DNA of 64,000 bases from JAWPMT01 sp965227935 (GCA_965227935.1 CBDDGS010000043.1:806001-870000), one strand, 5' to 3'; shown: positions 25,801 to 35,249, numbered from the stretch's first letter. The notes: generated from the sequence alone by a model not told the origin. Program-made: numbers and translations.

Positions 25801-27501
25801 ATGGACACGGGGCAGATCGTACTTACACTTGTCAGCTGCGCCTTCTTCATGGCGCTGGTCGCTTATGTATCCTACCTCAAAACCAAGGGGCAGACGGACT
25901 CACGTGAGGGCTACTTCCTGGCGGGTCGTAGTCTCTCTGGTATCTTCATTGCGGGATCGCTGCTACTGACGAATCTCTCCGCAGAGCAACTCATCGGACT
26001 CAATGGCTCTGCTTACGGTTACAACCTGAGCAGCATGGCGTGGGAGGTCACCGCGGGTCTGGCCATTGTCATCATGGCACTGGTCTTCCTGCCCAAGTAT
26101 CTACGAGGAGCATTCACTACCCTACCCGAGTTCCTCAACGGCCGGTTCGACGATGGTGTCCGAAGGCTTTCCGTTGTGCTGTTCATGCTGGGCTATGGAT
26201 TGATCACAATCCCCTCGGTCTTGTACTCAGGCTCCATAGCTGTGCTCCGTCTCTTCGATGTCCCTCAACTGCTAGGGGTGAGCTACTCGTCGGCGCTGAC
26301 CATCACCATCGTGACCATTGGAGTGATAGGCTCTATCTACGCGATCTTCGGTGGACTAAAAGCTGTGGCCGTGTCTGACACGATCAATGGGCTGGGACTG
26401 TTGATCGTGGGGATCCTTGTGCCGATCCTCGGGTTCATCGCGTTGGGAGATGGGCAGTTCTTTCGTGGCGTGGGCACCTTCCTGACTGAGCACACGGAAA
26501 AGCTGAATGCGATCGGTAGCTCCACCGACCCGCTGCCTTTTGGAACCATCTTCACTGGGATGATCTTCGCCAACCTTTTCTACTGGGGTACGAACCAGTA
26601 CGTGATCCAGAGAACCCTGGGGGCTGCCAGTCTGAAGGAAGGTCAGAAAGGAGTCATCCTTTCAGGCTTTTACAAACTGCTAGTCCCATTCTTGATGATG
26701 GTGCCAGGTACGATCGCCTATCATTTGTATGGGGATAGTCTCCCAACTATTGATCTGGCTTATCCCACGTTGATCAAGGAAGTGCTTCCGACGTACCTCT
26801 CGGGGTTTTTCCTCGCTGTGCTGCTGGGTGCAGTTTTCAGTTCCTTCAATTCACTGCTGAATAGCGCAGCGACGATGTTCGTGCTGGACATCTATGAGCC
26901 CCTTCGCAAGGGTCAGCTGAACGAGCGGCAAGTCATCCGTGTGGCCAAAGTGGCGAGTGTGATCATTGCCTTGTTTTCTTTTGTGGTCTCGCCCCTACTG
27001 CAATATGCCCCCGAAGGCTTGTGGCAGATCATCCGCATCTTCACGGGCTTCTACAACATCCCGATCATCACAGTAGTCGTTGTTGGTCTTTTCTTTAAAA
27101 AGGTACCGGCGATCGCAGCGAAGATCTCGATTGTGTTCCATGTGATTGCTTATGCGCTGCTGCGATTCGTCTTTGAAGTGGATATCCATTTCGTGCATGT
27201 CTATGCGATCCTTTTTGCGGCCGAATTTGCACTCATGCTTACCATCGGCTACTTCTGGCCTACTACCAAACAGTGGACGTTGCCCAGCACCAAACCTGAC
27301 GTAGATCTCCAGCCATGGAGATATGCCTATCCGGCGTCGTTCGTGCTAATTGCGAGCATCGTCATTCTGTACATGACTTTTTCGCCCCTAGGGGTGGTTG
27401 GAGGTATCGGGGCAGGCTATGCAGCCTCCCTGGTCTTGGTGGTAGTAGCAACGATCCTTGCTATCTGGCTGAGCTTACGCAGCCAGCGCATCAATCCTTG
27501 A
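25801..27501 (+). CDS. Sodium:solute symporter (SSS family)
   Basis: 566 residues with about 14 hydrophobic helices. EGYFLAGRSLSGIFIAGSLL, NLSAEQLIGLNGSAYGYNLS and GGLKAVAVSDTINGLGLLIV are hallmarks of the SLC5/SSS fold, and GAVFSSFNSLLNSAATMFVLD carries the TM8 sodium-site region. Sugar symporters of the SGLT-like branch have the same features. Co-transcribed with the monooxygenase; convergent with the TfoX-like gene (6-bp gap). Confidence 0.92.
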   Translation: MDTGQIVLTLVSCAFFMALVAYVSYLKTKGQTDSREGYFLAGRSLSGIFIAGSLLLTNLSAEQLIGLNGSAYGYNLSSMAWEVTAGLAIVIMALVFLPKYLRGAFTTLPEFLNGRFDDGVRRLSVVLFMLGYGLITIPSVLYSGSIAVLRLFDVPQLLGVSYSSALTITIVTIGVIGSIYAIFGGLKAVAVSDTINGLGLLIVGILVPILGFIALGDGQFFRGVGTFLTEHTEKLNAIGSSTDPLPFGTIFTGMIFANLFYWGTNQYVIQRTLGAASLKEGQKGVILSGFYKLLVPFLMMVPGTIAYHLYGDSLPTIDLAYPTLIKEVLPTYLSGFFLAVLLGAVFSSFNSLLNSAATMFVLDIYEPLRKGQLNERQVIRVAKVASVIIALFSFVVSPLLQYAPEGLWQIIRIFTGFYNIPIITVVVVGLFFKKVPAIAAKISIVFHVIAYALLRFVFEVDIHFVHVYAILFAAEFALMLTIGYFWPTTKQWTLPSTKPDVDLQPWRYAYPASFVLIASIVILYMTFSPLGVVGGIGAGYAASLVLVVVATILAIWLSLRSQRINP

Positions 27502-27507
27502 CCATAG

Positions 27508-27837
27508 TTATTTCCCCCGCTGCGCTACAGCAATGGCGGATTGCGCCCAGTCCGTGAGCGCCTCGACGTCCTCAAGCACCGCCGCAGGCACGGAGAAGTA
27601 AGGCATTTTACCGTGCTGGTGCGCCCCAGCTGCTTCGAATCGTGCCCGATTACTGTCGTCGACTTTGAAGTAGATATCGCCTTGTGAGTTGACGATGCCA
27701 AACATCTTACCATTATGGAAAATGCCGTGGCCACCAAACATTTTTTTGGACGACAACTGGTCAATAGCCAATCGGTCCAGCAGGCCCTCCGCCGACAATT
27801 GGGAGGCGCCCGTCATTTTATCTCCTTTGATCCCCAT
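27508..27837 (-). CDS. TfoX/Sxy N-terminal domain protein
   Basis: 109 residues, one TfoX_N domain: LSSKKMFGGHGIFHNGKMFG, DIYFKVDDSNRARFEAAG and MPYFSVPAAVLEDVEALTDW. Lacks the C-terminal helix-hairpin-helix part of gammaproteobacterial Sxy, as most Bacteroidota members do. A competence role is not implied. A second ATG at 27816 (MTGASQ) is possible. Confidence 0.88.
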   Translation of the reverse strand: MGIKGDKMTGASQLSAEGLLDRLAIDQLSSKKMFGGHGIFHNGKMFGIVNSQGDIYFKVDDSNRARFEAAGAHQHGKMPYFSVPAAVLEDVEALTDWAQSAIAVAQRGK

Positions 27838-27900
27838 AGGATCAATTTACTGAATATTAAGATCTAAGTTGCCGGCCCTCGCATCTAAGGGAGTAACGCC

Positions 27901-28042
27901 ACCGTAGCGCGACGCTAAGGCCAAAGAGGATTTGTTGTTCTAGTCTTAGCGGGACGCTAAGACCAGTAGTAGATCCCGCTAAGACTAGAAGTAGAGACGC
28001 TAAGGCTGGATTGTGGTAACAGTCTTAGCGAGACGCTAAGAC
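27901..28042. repeat. Cluster of CGCTAAG palindromes
   Basis: GTCTTAGCG-GGA-CGCTAAGAC at 27943-27963 and GTCTTAGCG-AGA-CGCTAAGAC at 28022-28042 are 9-bp-stem hairpins of the same design. TCTAGTCTTAGCGGGA (27939-27954) also pairs perfectly with TCCCGCTAAGACTAGA (27974-27989), and CGCTAAGG recurs near 27914 and 27998. It fills the gap between the isomerase-like gene stop and the TfoX-like gene start; no gene seen in the gap. Confidence 0.75.
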
Positions 28043-28085
28043 CAATCATTGGCATTGTTCTGGTCCCAATGAATGATTTGTCGCA

Positions 28086-29078
28086 TTATTCGAACTGCTT
28101 CATGTACTCCAAAAAGATCTTGGCGGTCCTGTCCAGGTTCTCAATACTACCACCCCCCTCGAGTACCTCGCACATCTCGTAGACCACCCAACCCTGGTAA
28201 CCGATCTCTTTCAGAGCGCCAAACCAGGTTTCATAATCGATGATCCCCTCTCCCATCGGTACAGCCCGCATGACAGGTTTCTGCGCCTGGTAGTTGGTCA
28301 ATGAGTGGACGTACTGGAATCGAGGCTGCTCCACATAGTCGGCGGCGATCGTATTCACAATGAAGGGTTTCATTTTGAGGATCGACTCGCGCATCTCCTC
28401 TGCGGACAGTCCTTCCAAGGCGGGGGACCAAGCATCCCATCCCGCCATGACATTGGGCATATTCACTTCCTTTAGCAGCCAGTACATCGCATCATGATGC
28501 AGGGCGATATCGTGGTGATTCTGAACAGAAAGGGTGACGCCATGCTCGGCAGCGAGCTTACCTGCCATTTTCAAGCCCTCCACAACCTGTGCATATTGCC
28601 TATCATATGGAATACCAGGACGCTCATAACCCGTGAAGATCCGAACCATGTTGGTTCCGAGGTCTTTCGCGAGCTCTGCCACTTCGCCTACCCATGCCGC
28701 TTGTATCTCAACATTTGGTATGCCGGGCTTGTCGATACCCGCAGTGAAATCGGTATATCCGGCCAAAGCAACGAGGGTGAGTCCCAGGGATTCGATTTTC
28801 TCTTTGAGCCTTTTGCGTGCCGCTTTGTCATAGTCATGGGGTGAAACATGGGGCCTCTTCGCGACGAGCATCACACCTTCATAGCCCAACTCTTTCGCTT
28901 TCTCAAGAAACTCATCGACACTCAATGCGGTCTGTCCGCGCCAGGCGCCATAGTAGCTGATGGAATGCAGACACGTTTTCAGCTTGAAGTCCTCGGGATT
29001 GCCCGTTGGGGTCGGTTGTGCAAACACTGAGGTTAGCACAGCTGATATCAGAAAGAGAGTGGCAACTAGTCGGTTCAT
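28086..29078 (-). CDS. Exported sugar phosphate isomerase/epimerase-like protein
   Basis: 330 residues with signal peptide (MNRLVATLFLISAVLTSVFA) and a xylose-isomerase-like TIM barrel: EFLEKAKELGYEGVMLVAKR, LGLTLVALAGYTDF, VTLSVQNHHDIALHHDAMY, VMAGWDAWSPALEG and a late YQGWVVYEMCEVLEGGGS. These carry the acidic and His residues usual for metal binding. Periplasmic members act on unknown sugars or inositols. It stands alone, facing the TfoX-like gene. Confidence 0.85.
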   Translation of the reverse strand: MNRLVATLFLISAVLTSVFAQPTPTGNPEDFKLKTCLHSISYYGAWRGQTALSVDEFLEKAKELGYEGVMLVAKRPHVSPHDYDKAARKRLKEKIESLGLTLVALAGYTDFTAGIDKPGIPNVEIQAAWVGEVAELAKDLGTNMVRIFTGYERPGIPYDRQYAQVVEGLKMAGKLAAEHGVTLSVQNHHDIALHHDAMYWLLKEVNMPNVMAGWDAWSPALEGLSAEEMRESILKMKPFIVNTIAADYVEQPRFQYVHSLTNYQAQKPVMRAVPMGEGIIDYETWFGALKEIGYQGWVVYEMCEVLEGGGSIENLDRTAKIFLEYMKQFE

Positions 29079-29169
29079 GATGGTGGGTTTTTACTGGAAA
29101 ATACACTAATCCAGTCTTTTTCACCTCCTGTTGAGGCAATCAAATTTCAAAGGGTACCTACAGATGAAT

Positions 29170-29400
29170 TAGGGTAACCGGTCAACCCCTTGGCCATAAG
29201 CATAGGGTCAAGACGAGGCATGGGTGTGAGCTGGGCAGCGCGGCTGAAGGCTTGACCATGCACGAGGGGGCACCGATAGCTATCGGGAGTGCCATGGCCT
29301 TGGGCGTGGGCGGCCGTGAATTAGAGTCTAGAATCACCGGCTTTTTAGGTAGACACCTCCGAACTGCTCTCACTTCACGGCCAGTGCGCCTCCTCCCCTC
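29170..29400. repeat. Palindrome-rich intergenic stretch, probable dispersed element
   Basis: The 430-bp gap 29079-29510 has no supportable gene. It holds the perfect palindrome CCGATAGCTATCGG (29273-29286) and a 9-bp inverted repeat GGCCGTGAA (29312-29320)/TTCACGGCC (29374-29382), and is more GC-rich than its surroundings. It looks like a dispersed repeat; no second copy is in the window. Confidence 0.4.
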
Positions 29401-29510
29401 TATGGTCATTCAAAATCGTATTTGACCTTGTGAAGGATTTGTAGGAATTTTTTAAACAAAATGTCCATTTCTTAGTCTTTTAAGCGTCTAAGAGTAAATA
29501 GGCACTCCTT

Positions 29511-30629
29511 ATGAAAAAGAGAATCATCACTATATCGCTGGTCATCGTTTTGTTGGTCGTGGCGTTTTCGTTTTCGGGCTTCCTTGCAAGCAAGAAGGAG
29601 CTGCCTCCGCAGCGGCCGAAACCGGCACCCGTGAATTATGTAAAGGTGGAAGAGGTATTCTACCAATCCATACCTGTGCAAATCGAGGTTTTGGGGCGTG
29701 TGCAGTCCTCCCAGCGGGTCGACCTAATTGCTGAAGTGGGAGGCAAACTGCAGCCCGGCACTGTCGAATTGGAAGAAGGCCAAAGGTTTCGTCGTGGTCA
29801 GGTCCTGGCCAACATCAACAACCGTGAGCAGGTGCTGTCGCTACAGGCGCGGAAGAGCAACTTCCTGAATCTCTTGGCGATCGCGCTGGCGGACGTGAAG
29901 ATCGATCATCCAAAGGCTTACGATACCTGGAACACCTATTTCAACGACATCAGCATCGAAGATGACCTGGCACCACTGCCTGAAGTCACTTCTCCAAAAC
30001 TGAAGACATACCTCGCGACATCCAACGTCCTGTCGGAGTACTACAACATCAAGAGTCTCGAGGAGAACCTCACAAAATACCAACTACGAGCGCCTTACAA
30101 TGGCAGTATTCTGGGCGTGGCCCTGGAGGTAGGGTCGGTCGTGAGCCCTGGTGCCCGAGTCGCTACGCTGATACGCACCGACAAACTGGAGCTGAAGGTG
30201 CCTGTCTTGAAGGAAGACATCCGATACGTGGAGATCGGCAAAGAGGTAAAGCTGGTGGAAGAGAGCAGCGCTCAGGAGTGGTCAGGTCGGGTGACCCGCA
30301 TCGCGGACTTCATCGATCCCAACAACCAGTCGATCAATGTCTACATACAGGTAAATGGTCGCCAGGCAGATATTTATGACGGCCTGTACCTGAAGGCACT
30401 CATCCCGGGCAAAGTCATCGAAGCAGGCATGGCGATCGACCGAAAGGTGATCCGCAACAAAGACCAGGTCTTCGTAGTGCAAGACAGTGTACTCGCCCTC
30501 CAACACGTAGAAGTGGCCAAGATATCGAGGGAAGAGGCCGTGATCGGCGGTCTGCCGGAAGGCACCCGCGTGGTGGTCGAAGCACCGGCGAATGCTGCTG
30601 AGAACATGAAAGTAAAAATCGCGCAGTAG
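29511..30629 (+). CDS. RND efflux periplasmic adaptor (HlyD/AcrA-like)
   Basis: 372 residues. One N-terminal membrane anchor (IITISLVIVLLVVAFSFSGF), no lipobox. Adaptor blocks follow: IQIEVLGRVQSSQRVDLIAE, EEGQRFRRGQVLANINNREQ, a helical hairpin (about 110-175), YQLRAPYNGSILGVALEVGS and the barrel region LELKVPVLKEDIRYVEIGKE. It precedes the pump gene with one base between stop and start. No TolC-like gene is adjacent, so an outer-membrane factor is encoded elsewhere. Confidence 0.92.
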   Translation: MKKRIITISLVIVLLVVAFSFSGFLASKKELPPQRPKPAPVNYVKVEEVFYQSIPVQIEVLGRVQSSQRVDLIAEVGGKLQPGTVELEEGQRFRRGQVLANINNREQVLSLQARKSNFLNLLAIALADVKIDHPKAYDTWNTYFNDISIEDDLAPLPEVTSPKLKTYLATSNVLSEYYNIKSLEENLTKYQLRAPYNGSILGVALEVGSVVSPGARVATLIRTDKLELKVPVLKEDIRYVEIGKEVKLVEESSAQEWSGRVTRIADFIDPNNQSINVYIQVNGRQADIYDGLYLKALIPGKVIEAGMAIDRKVIRNKDQVFVVQDSVLALQHVEVAKISREEAVIGGLPEGTRVVVEAPANAAENMKVKIAQ

Positions 30630-30630
30630 C

Positions 30631-33600
30631 ATGAGGCCAATCGTAACATTCTTCGTCAAATATCCGATTTGGGCGAATGCGATCATCGGTGTGGTGGTGA
30701 TCGTGGGAGCGCTTAGCTACGTATTCGGATTGAAAAAATCTTTCTTCCCGGAACGTCAACCCAAAAACATCACCGTCAGCGTGGTCTTCCCCGGGGCATC
30801 TCCCGAAGAAGTGGAGGAGGGCGTGACCATCAAAGTGGAAGAGGCCATCAAGGGCATCGTCGGCATCGTGGAAGTGTCATCCGTCTCCTCCGAGAACAGT
30901 GCGAGCGTTACCATCGAAACCTCCACGGATTACGATCTCGATGAGATCACGACAGAGGTCAAGAATGCCGTCGATCGGATCAACTCCTTCCCCGTCAGTG
31001 CGGAGAAGCCGGTGGTAGTCAAAGAGAAAAGCACCTCATTCGCCGTCTTTATGGGTGTGAAGGGCAATGTGTCACTGGAGGACCTCAAAACCACGGCAGA
31101 AAAAGTCGAAAATGACTTCCTCGCCTCAGGCCTGATTTCACAGATCCGGCTGTCGGGATTTCCTCCACTGGAGATCTCTATTGAAGTGCCAGAGGCGAAC
31201 CTGAGACGCTACGGATTGACCTTCAGCCAGGTGGCGGGCGCCGTGAGAGCCAACAACCGGGACATCTCCGGAGGCTCCATCAAAACGGAAGACGAGGAGA
31301 TCAAAATCCGCGCTAACTCGAAGGAGTTTGACGCTGCCAGCATCGAGCAGATCATCGTGAGAGCCAATCCCGACGGCACCAAAGTGCTCTTGAAAGATGT
31401 GGCTATCGTCGAAAAGAAATTCGCAGACACCCCCAACAAGGTGTACTCCAACGATGAGCGGGCGGTGAGCATCTCCGTCTCCAAGCTCCCCGAGGAGGAC
31501 ATCACGAAGATCGCCACTTATGTGATGGACTACGTGGAGGACTTCAATGCGAAGAACACAACGGTGCAGCTGTTCACCTACTTCAATGCCAACGATGTAC
31601 TTGAGCAGCGGCTGGATTTGTTGACGCGCAACTTCGGGGTCGGATTGCTTCTGGTGTTGATCACCCTGAGCCTCTTCTTATCACTCCGTCTGTCCTTTTG
31701 GGTGGCGGCAGGAATTCCCCTATCGTTCCTCGCCATGTTCATCATCGGAGACCTCGCAGGCATCACGATCAATATGTTGTCACTCTTCGGCATGCTGCTG
31801 GTTGTCGGTATCCTCGTCGACGATGGCATCGTGATCGCTGAAAACATTTACACACACTTCCAGAAAGGAAAGGACGCCAAAAAGGCGGCGATCGATGGTA
31901 CGATGGAAATGATCCCTTCCGTCTTCACCTCCGTGATGACGACGATCATCGCTTTTCTCCCATTGATGTACCTGGACAACAATGGGTTTACCCGAGAGAC
32001 CGCCATTGTGGTCATTGCCTGTCTGGCGTTTTCGATGGTCGAAGCCTTCTTCATTTTGCCGGCTCACCTGGCGAGCCGCCGGATCCTGTCTCGCCGAAAG
32101 GACAACAAAAGCCTCTATGCGCGCTTCCGCAACACCATGGAAGGCGGCATCGAGTTCGTACGAAACAAAGTCTACGCCAAGGCCCTCAACTTCCTCATTC
32201 AGTGGAAGTGGGTATCTTTTATGGCGCCCTTGATGTTTATCATCATCACGATCGGCATGTTCCGCGGTGGCTTCGTCAAGTCGAGCTTCTACCCCATCCC
32301 TCCTGCCGACGACCTGAACGTCAACCTCAAGTTGAAGCCAGGTACGCGGGAAAACATCACGGAGGAGTACCTCCGCGCTTTCCAGGATTCTGTCTGGCTG
32401 GTCCACCGGGACATCCAAAACGAATATGGATTTCAGGACTCCATCATCACGACCATTGACCTGATCATTGGAAGCACCTCGAGCAGAGAGTCCGGCAGCC
32501 ATGTGGGTCGCCTGGGCATCAATTTCGAAAACCTGGATGAGAAGAACATCGCACCCTTTGAGGTGAGTCGACGGATCCGTCAGAAGATTGGCGACGTGCC
32601 CGAAGCAGAGCAGTTCTCCATTGGCAACGTCAACTACTTTGGCAGTCCCGTATCGATCTCCCTGAAGAGCTCGAACATTGACAACCTCGACATCGCCAAA
32701 GACGAACTCAAAGCGAAACTGGGAGAAATCACGGCGATCAAGGACATCACCGACAACGCCTCCATCGGACAGCGGGAGATCGAGCTTGAGTTGAAGCCCC
32801 TCGCCTACTTGCTGGGACTTACGCAGCAAGACATCACCACACAGATCCGGCAGGGATTCTTCGGCGAGGAAGTCCAGCGACTGCAGGTCGGGGCCGATGA
32901 GGTGAAAGTATGGGTGCGCTACCCCCAGGAAGACAGGCTGAGCATCACGCAGCTCGAGCAGATGAAAGTGAAGATGCCTGATGGTGCGGAATATCCCCTC
33001 ACCGAGCTAGCTGACTACACTATCGGTCGCGGTGTGATTAACATCAACCACTTCAATGGCAAGCGCGAAGTGCGCATCAATGCGGACCTGGCTGCTAAGG
33101 ATGCCAGTCTCCCGGACATTCTAGAAAAGATCTCAACGGACATCATGCCGCCGCTCCTGGCCAAGTACCCAGGGTTGGACTACACCTACGAAGGCCAGTC
33201 GAGCAGAGGCTCTCGAGAATTTGGTTCATTGGCACAGGTCGGTCCGATCATCTTCCTGCTGCTGATCCTCTTCATTACACTCAACTTCCGCTCGTTCTAT
33301 CAGACGCTGCTCATCTTGTTCCTGATCCCACTCGGTGTGATCTGCGCGATGTTCGGCCACTGGATCGAAGGCGTAGTCTTTTACTACACTATCAGCGGCT
33401 ACGGGGTCCTCGCATTGACCGGTGTATTGGTCAACGATGCCGTCGTGATGCTGGATCGCTTCAATCGCAATATCAAGGAAGGCATGAAGATCCGCGAAGC
33501 CGCTTACAACGCGGGAGTAGCTCGTTTTCGCGCGATTATACTCACGTCAATGACTACCGTCGCCGGCCTGTATCCCCTCATCCTCGAGACGAGCTTCCAG

Positions 33601-33825
33601 GCGCAGTTCCTCATCCCAATGGCCGTGTCACTGGCGTGGGGCGTCTTGCTGGGCACACTTTTCATCCTGTTCTTCTTCCCCATCATCATCCTGGTCTTCA
33701 ACGACATCAGGCTAGGGATCTTCCAGCTCGGTCGATCCGTAGTCAGTCGCGGAGCACAGAAATTGACAAGAGAGGATGTGGAGCCTGCGATGATGGAGCT
33801 AAAACGAGAGTTGGAGTTCAAGTAA
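30631..33825 (+). CDS. RND multidrug-type efflux permease (HAE/AcrB-like)
   Basis: 1064 residues with twelve predicted helices and two large porter loops. The proton-relay helix reads VVGILVDDGIVIAENIYTHF with the paired Asp of the hydrophobe/amphiphile branch, unlike the metal pump at 9739. SVVFPGASPEEVEEGVTIKV and GVLVNDAVVMLDRFNRNI are standard family blocks. With the adaptor upstream it exports hydrophobic compounds; the actual substrate is unknown. Confidence 0.93.
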   Translation: MRPIVTFFVKYPIWANAIIGVVVIVGALSYVFGLKKSFFPERQPKNITVSVVFPGASPEEVEEGVTIKVEEAIKGIVGIVEVSSVSSENSASVTIETSTDYDLDEITTEVKNAVDRINSFPVSAEKPVVVKEKSTSFAVFMGVKGNVSLEDLKTTAEKVENDFLASGLISQIRLSGFPPLEISIEVPEANLRRYGLTFSQVAGAVRANNRDISGGSIKTEDEEIKIRANSKEFDAASIEQIIVRANPDGTKVLLKDVAIVEKKFADTPNKVYSNDERAVSISVSKLPEEDITKIATYVMDYVEDFNAKNTTVQLFTYFNANDVLEQRLDLLTRNFGVGLLLVLITLSLFLSLRLSFWVAAGIPLSFLAMFIIGDLAGITINMLSLFGMLLVVGILVDDGIVIAENIYTHFQKGKDAKKAAIDGTMEMIPSVFTSVMTTIIAFLPLMYLDNNGFTRETAIVVIACLAFSMVEAFFILPAHLASRRILSRRKDNKSLYARFRNTMEGGIEFVRNKVYAKALNFLIQWKWVSFMAPLMFIIITIGMFRGGFVKSSFYPIPPADDLNVNLKLKPGTRENITEEYLRAFQDSVWLVHRDIQNEYGFQDSIITTIDLIIGSTSSRESGSHVGRLGINFENLDEKNIAPFEVSRRIRQKIGDVPEAEQFSIGNVNYFGSPVSISLKSSNIDNLDIAKDELKAKLGEITAIKDITDNASIGQREIELELKPLAYLLGLTQQDITTQIRQGFFGEEVQRLQVGADEVKVWVRYPQEDRLSITQLEQMKVKMPDGAEYPLTELADYTIGRGVININHFNGKREVRINADLAAKDASLPDILEKISTDIMPPLLAKYPGLDYTYEGQSSRGSREFGSLAQVGPIIFLLLILFITLNFRSFYQTLLILFLIPLGVICAMFGHWIEGVVFYYTISGYGVLALTGVLVNDAVVMLDRFNRNIKEGMKIREAAYNAGVARFRAIILTSMTTVAGLYPLILETSFQAQFLIPMAVSLAWGVLLGTLFILFFFPIIILVFNDIRLGIFQLGRSVVSRGAQKLTREDVEPAMMELKRELEFK

Positions 33826-33831
33826 GACGAG

Positions 33832-33884
33832 ATTTGGAGCAGCGAGGACAGTGGTGCTTCGCTGCCGGCAGTGCCGGCTCTCCA
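33832..33884. repeat. Dispersed intergenic repeat, copy at 33.8 kb
   Basis: Matches 15201-15253 at 44 of 53 positions (hand alignment, no gaps), starting ATTTGGAGCAGCGAGG. Directly follows the pump gene. The rest of this repeat neighbourhood is interrupted by the IS3-family insertion and continues at 35322-35356. Confidence 0.6.
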
Positions 33885-34011
33885 GTCGTATCTGCGGCCG
33901 CGCCAGCGAGCGCCAATTTTGAGTTCTTAGTTTTGAATTTTGAGTTGGGTTTAAACTCTCAAGATGACTAAGCCTGGTATAGGTTGCCTTTTTTCCCAAA
34001 CATGAAAGAAG

Positions 34012-34368
34012 ATGGAAAAAGGAGAAAAGCGACGTGTTTTCGATCTAGATCTGAAGTTAGATTTAGTCCGACAGATTGAGAATGGAAAACTGAGCGTAAG
34101 CGAGGTATCTAAGATCTACAAAGTTTCTCCCACTGCGATCTACAAGTGGTTGCACAAATATTCTGAACTTTATCAAAGCCAAATCAGAGTTGTGGTGGAG
34201 AAGAAGAGTATCAGCAAAAAACAGAAGGAGCTAGAGGCTCGGATCAAGGAGCTGGAGCAAGCAGTCGGCCAAAAGCAAATGCGAGTTGACTATTTGGAGA
34301 AGCTTCTAGAGGTAGCCTCTGATCGATTAGGGGAAGACATTGAAAAAAAGATCAAACGGCAGCCCTAG
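34012..34368 (+). CDS. IS3-family OrfA (helix-turn-helix protein)
   Basis: 118 residues. An N-terminal HTH (LVRQIENGKLSVSEVSKIYK, VSPTAIYKWLHKY) for binding the inverted repeats, then a leucine-zipper-like coiled coil (LEARIKELEQAVGQKQMRVD, YLEKLLEVASD). Near its end lies the A7G slip site used to make the OrfAB transposase. Confidence 0.9.
   Translation: MEKGEKRRVFDLDLKLDLVRQIENGKLSVSEVSKIYKVSPTAIYKWLHKYSELYQSQIRVVVEKKSISKKQKELEARIKELEQAVGQKQMRVDYLEKLLEVASDRLGEDIEKKIKRQP
34343..34350 (+). promoter_or_regulatory. Programmed -1 frameshift site (AAAAAAAG)
   Basis: OrfA reads GAA AAA AAG across this run and stops at TAG nine codons later. A -1 slip gives AAA GAT CAA ACG..., which stays open into OrfB at 34407 without a stop. 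A6G/A7G runs are the usual IS3-family slip signal. Confidence 0.75.
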
Positions 34369-34406
34369 AATGGTTTCGTCAGAACAAAGCGCTACACAGC
34401 TATAAG

Positions 34407-35249
34407 ATGGTAACCTTATATGCTATGGTAGGCATTAGTAAGCAGGGGCATTACAAGCGGTTGAATCATCAAGTAAAGAGTCAATCTGTATCTGCAGAGC
34501 TCCTGGACAGCGCACTTAGGATTCGTAAGCGCCATCATAAGCTGGGATGCCGTAAGCTGTATAAAGAGATAAAACCAGTAGGGATAGGAAGAGATCGTGC
34601 TGAGGCGATTCTGTTGGCTAATGGCTTCAGGATCAAGCGAAAGCGCAATTTCTATCGTACCACTCGACCTGGTAGGTTTTTCTATCCTAATCGCATCAGC
34701 GGAATGAGGATAACCAGAATCAATCAATTGTGGGTGAGTGATATTACTTACATACCTGTGGGAGATAAGAAGCACTACTTTCTCACCTTGATTCAGGATG
34801 TGTACAGTCGGAAAATAGTTGGGTGGTGGTTGTCAAGTAATCTCAGTTCAGAACAAACCACACTTCCTGCTTTTAAAAGAGCCTTTGGGGGTGTTGATCC
34901 CTCCCAGCTCAAAGGGTTGATCTTTCATTCCGATAAAGGAAGCCAGTACACCTATAAGCCTTTAGGAGAACTCTACAGCTCCCTGGGAGTGGTTCCAAGT
35001 ATGGGAGGAAAAGCGTGGGAGAATGCTCATGCTGAGTCCATAAATGGTGTTCTCAAAAGAGAGTACATTGATTACTTACATAAATCCTCCACCCTTCCTG
35101 AAGCGAGGAGAGTGATGTCGTCGATCATTTATCGATATAATTATGAAAGACCTCACGGCTCATTGAAAGATATGAAACCAGCTGTCTTTGAGTCTCACAT
35201 TATGCAATTGAAAGAAGAGGATAGACCTATATTTAAAATCAATTACTAA
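34407..35249 (+). CDS. IS3-family OrfB, DDE transposase (rve integrase core)
   Basis: 280 residues counted from the internal ATG; as OrfAB fusion it begins upstream via the -1 slip. HTH_21 region: ELLDSALRIRKRHHKLGCRK. Integrase core with the DDE triad: first Asp in NQLWVSDITYIP, second in LIFHSDKGSQYTY, Glu in WENAHAESINGVLKREYI. The frame is intact, so the element may be active. Confidence 0.93.
   Translation: MVTLYAMVGISKQGHYKRLNHQVKSQSVSAELLDSALRIRKRHHKLGCRKLYKEIKPVGIGRDRAEAILLANGFRIKRKRNFYRTTRPGRFFYPNRISGMRITRINQLWVSDITYIPVGDKKHYFLTLIQDVYSRKIVGWWLSSNLSSEQTTLPAFKRAFGGVDPSQLKGLIFHSDKGSQYTYKPLGELYSSLGVVPSMGGKAWENAHAESINGVLKREYIDYLHKSSTLPEARRVMSSIIYRYNYERPHGSLKDMKPAVFESHIMQLKEEDRPIFKINY

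Noticed and set aside
27901..28042. CRISPR array from repeated CGCTAAG units
   Set aside because: Units are short palindromes with irregular spacing and no unique spacers of constant length; no cas genes nearby.
29182..29409. 75-residue open frame in the gap before the RND adaptor
   Set aside because: Sits entirely in the palindromic segment; composition is typical of a translated intergenic repeat.
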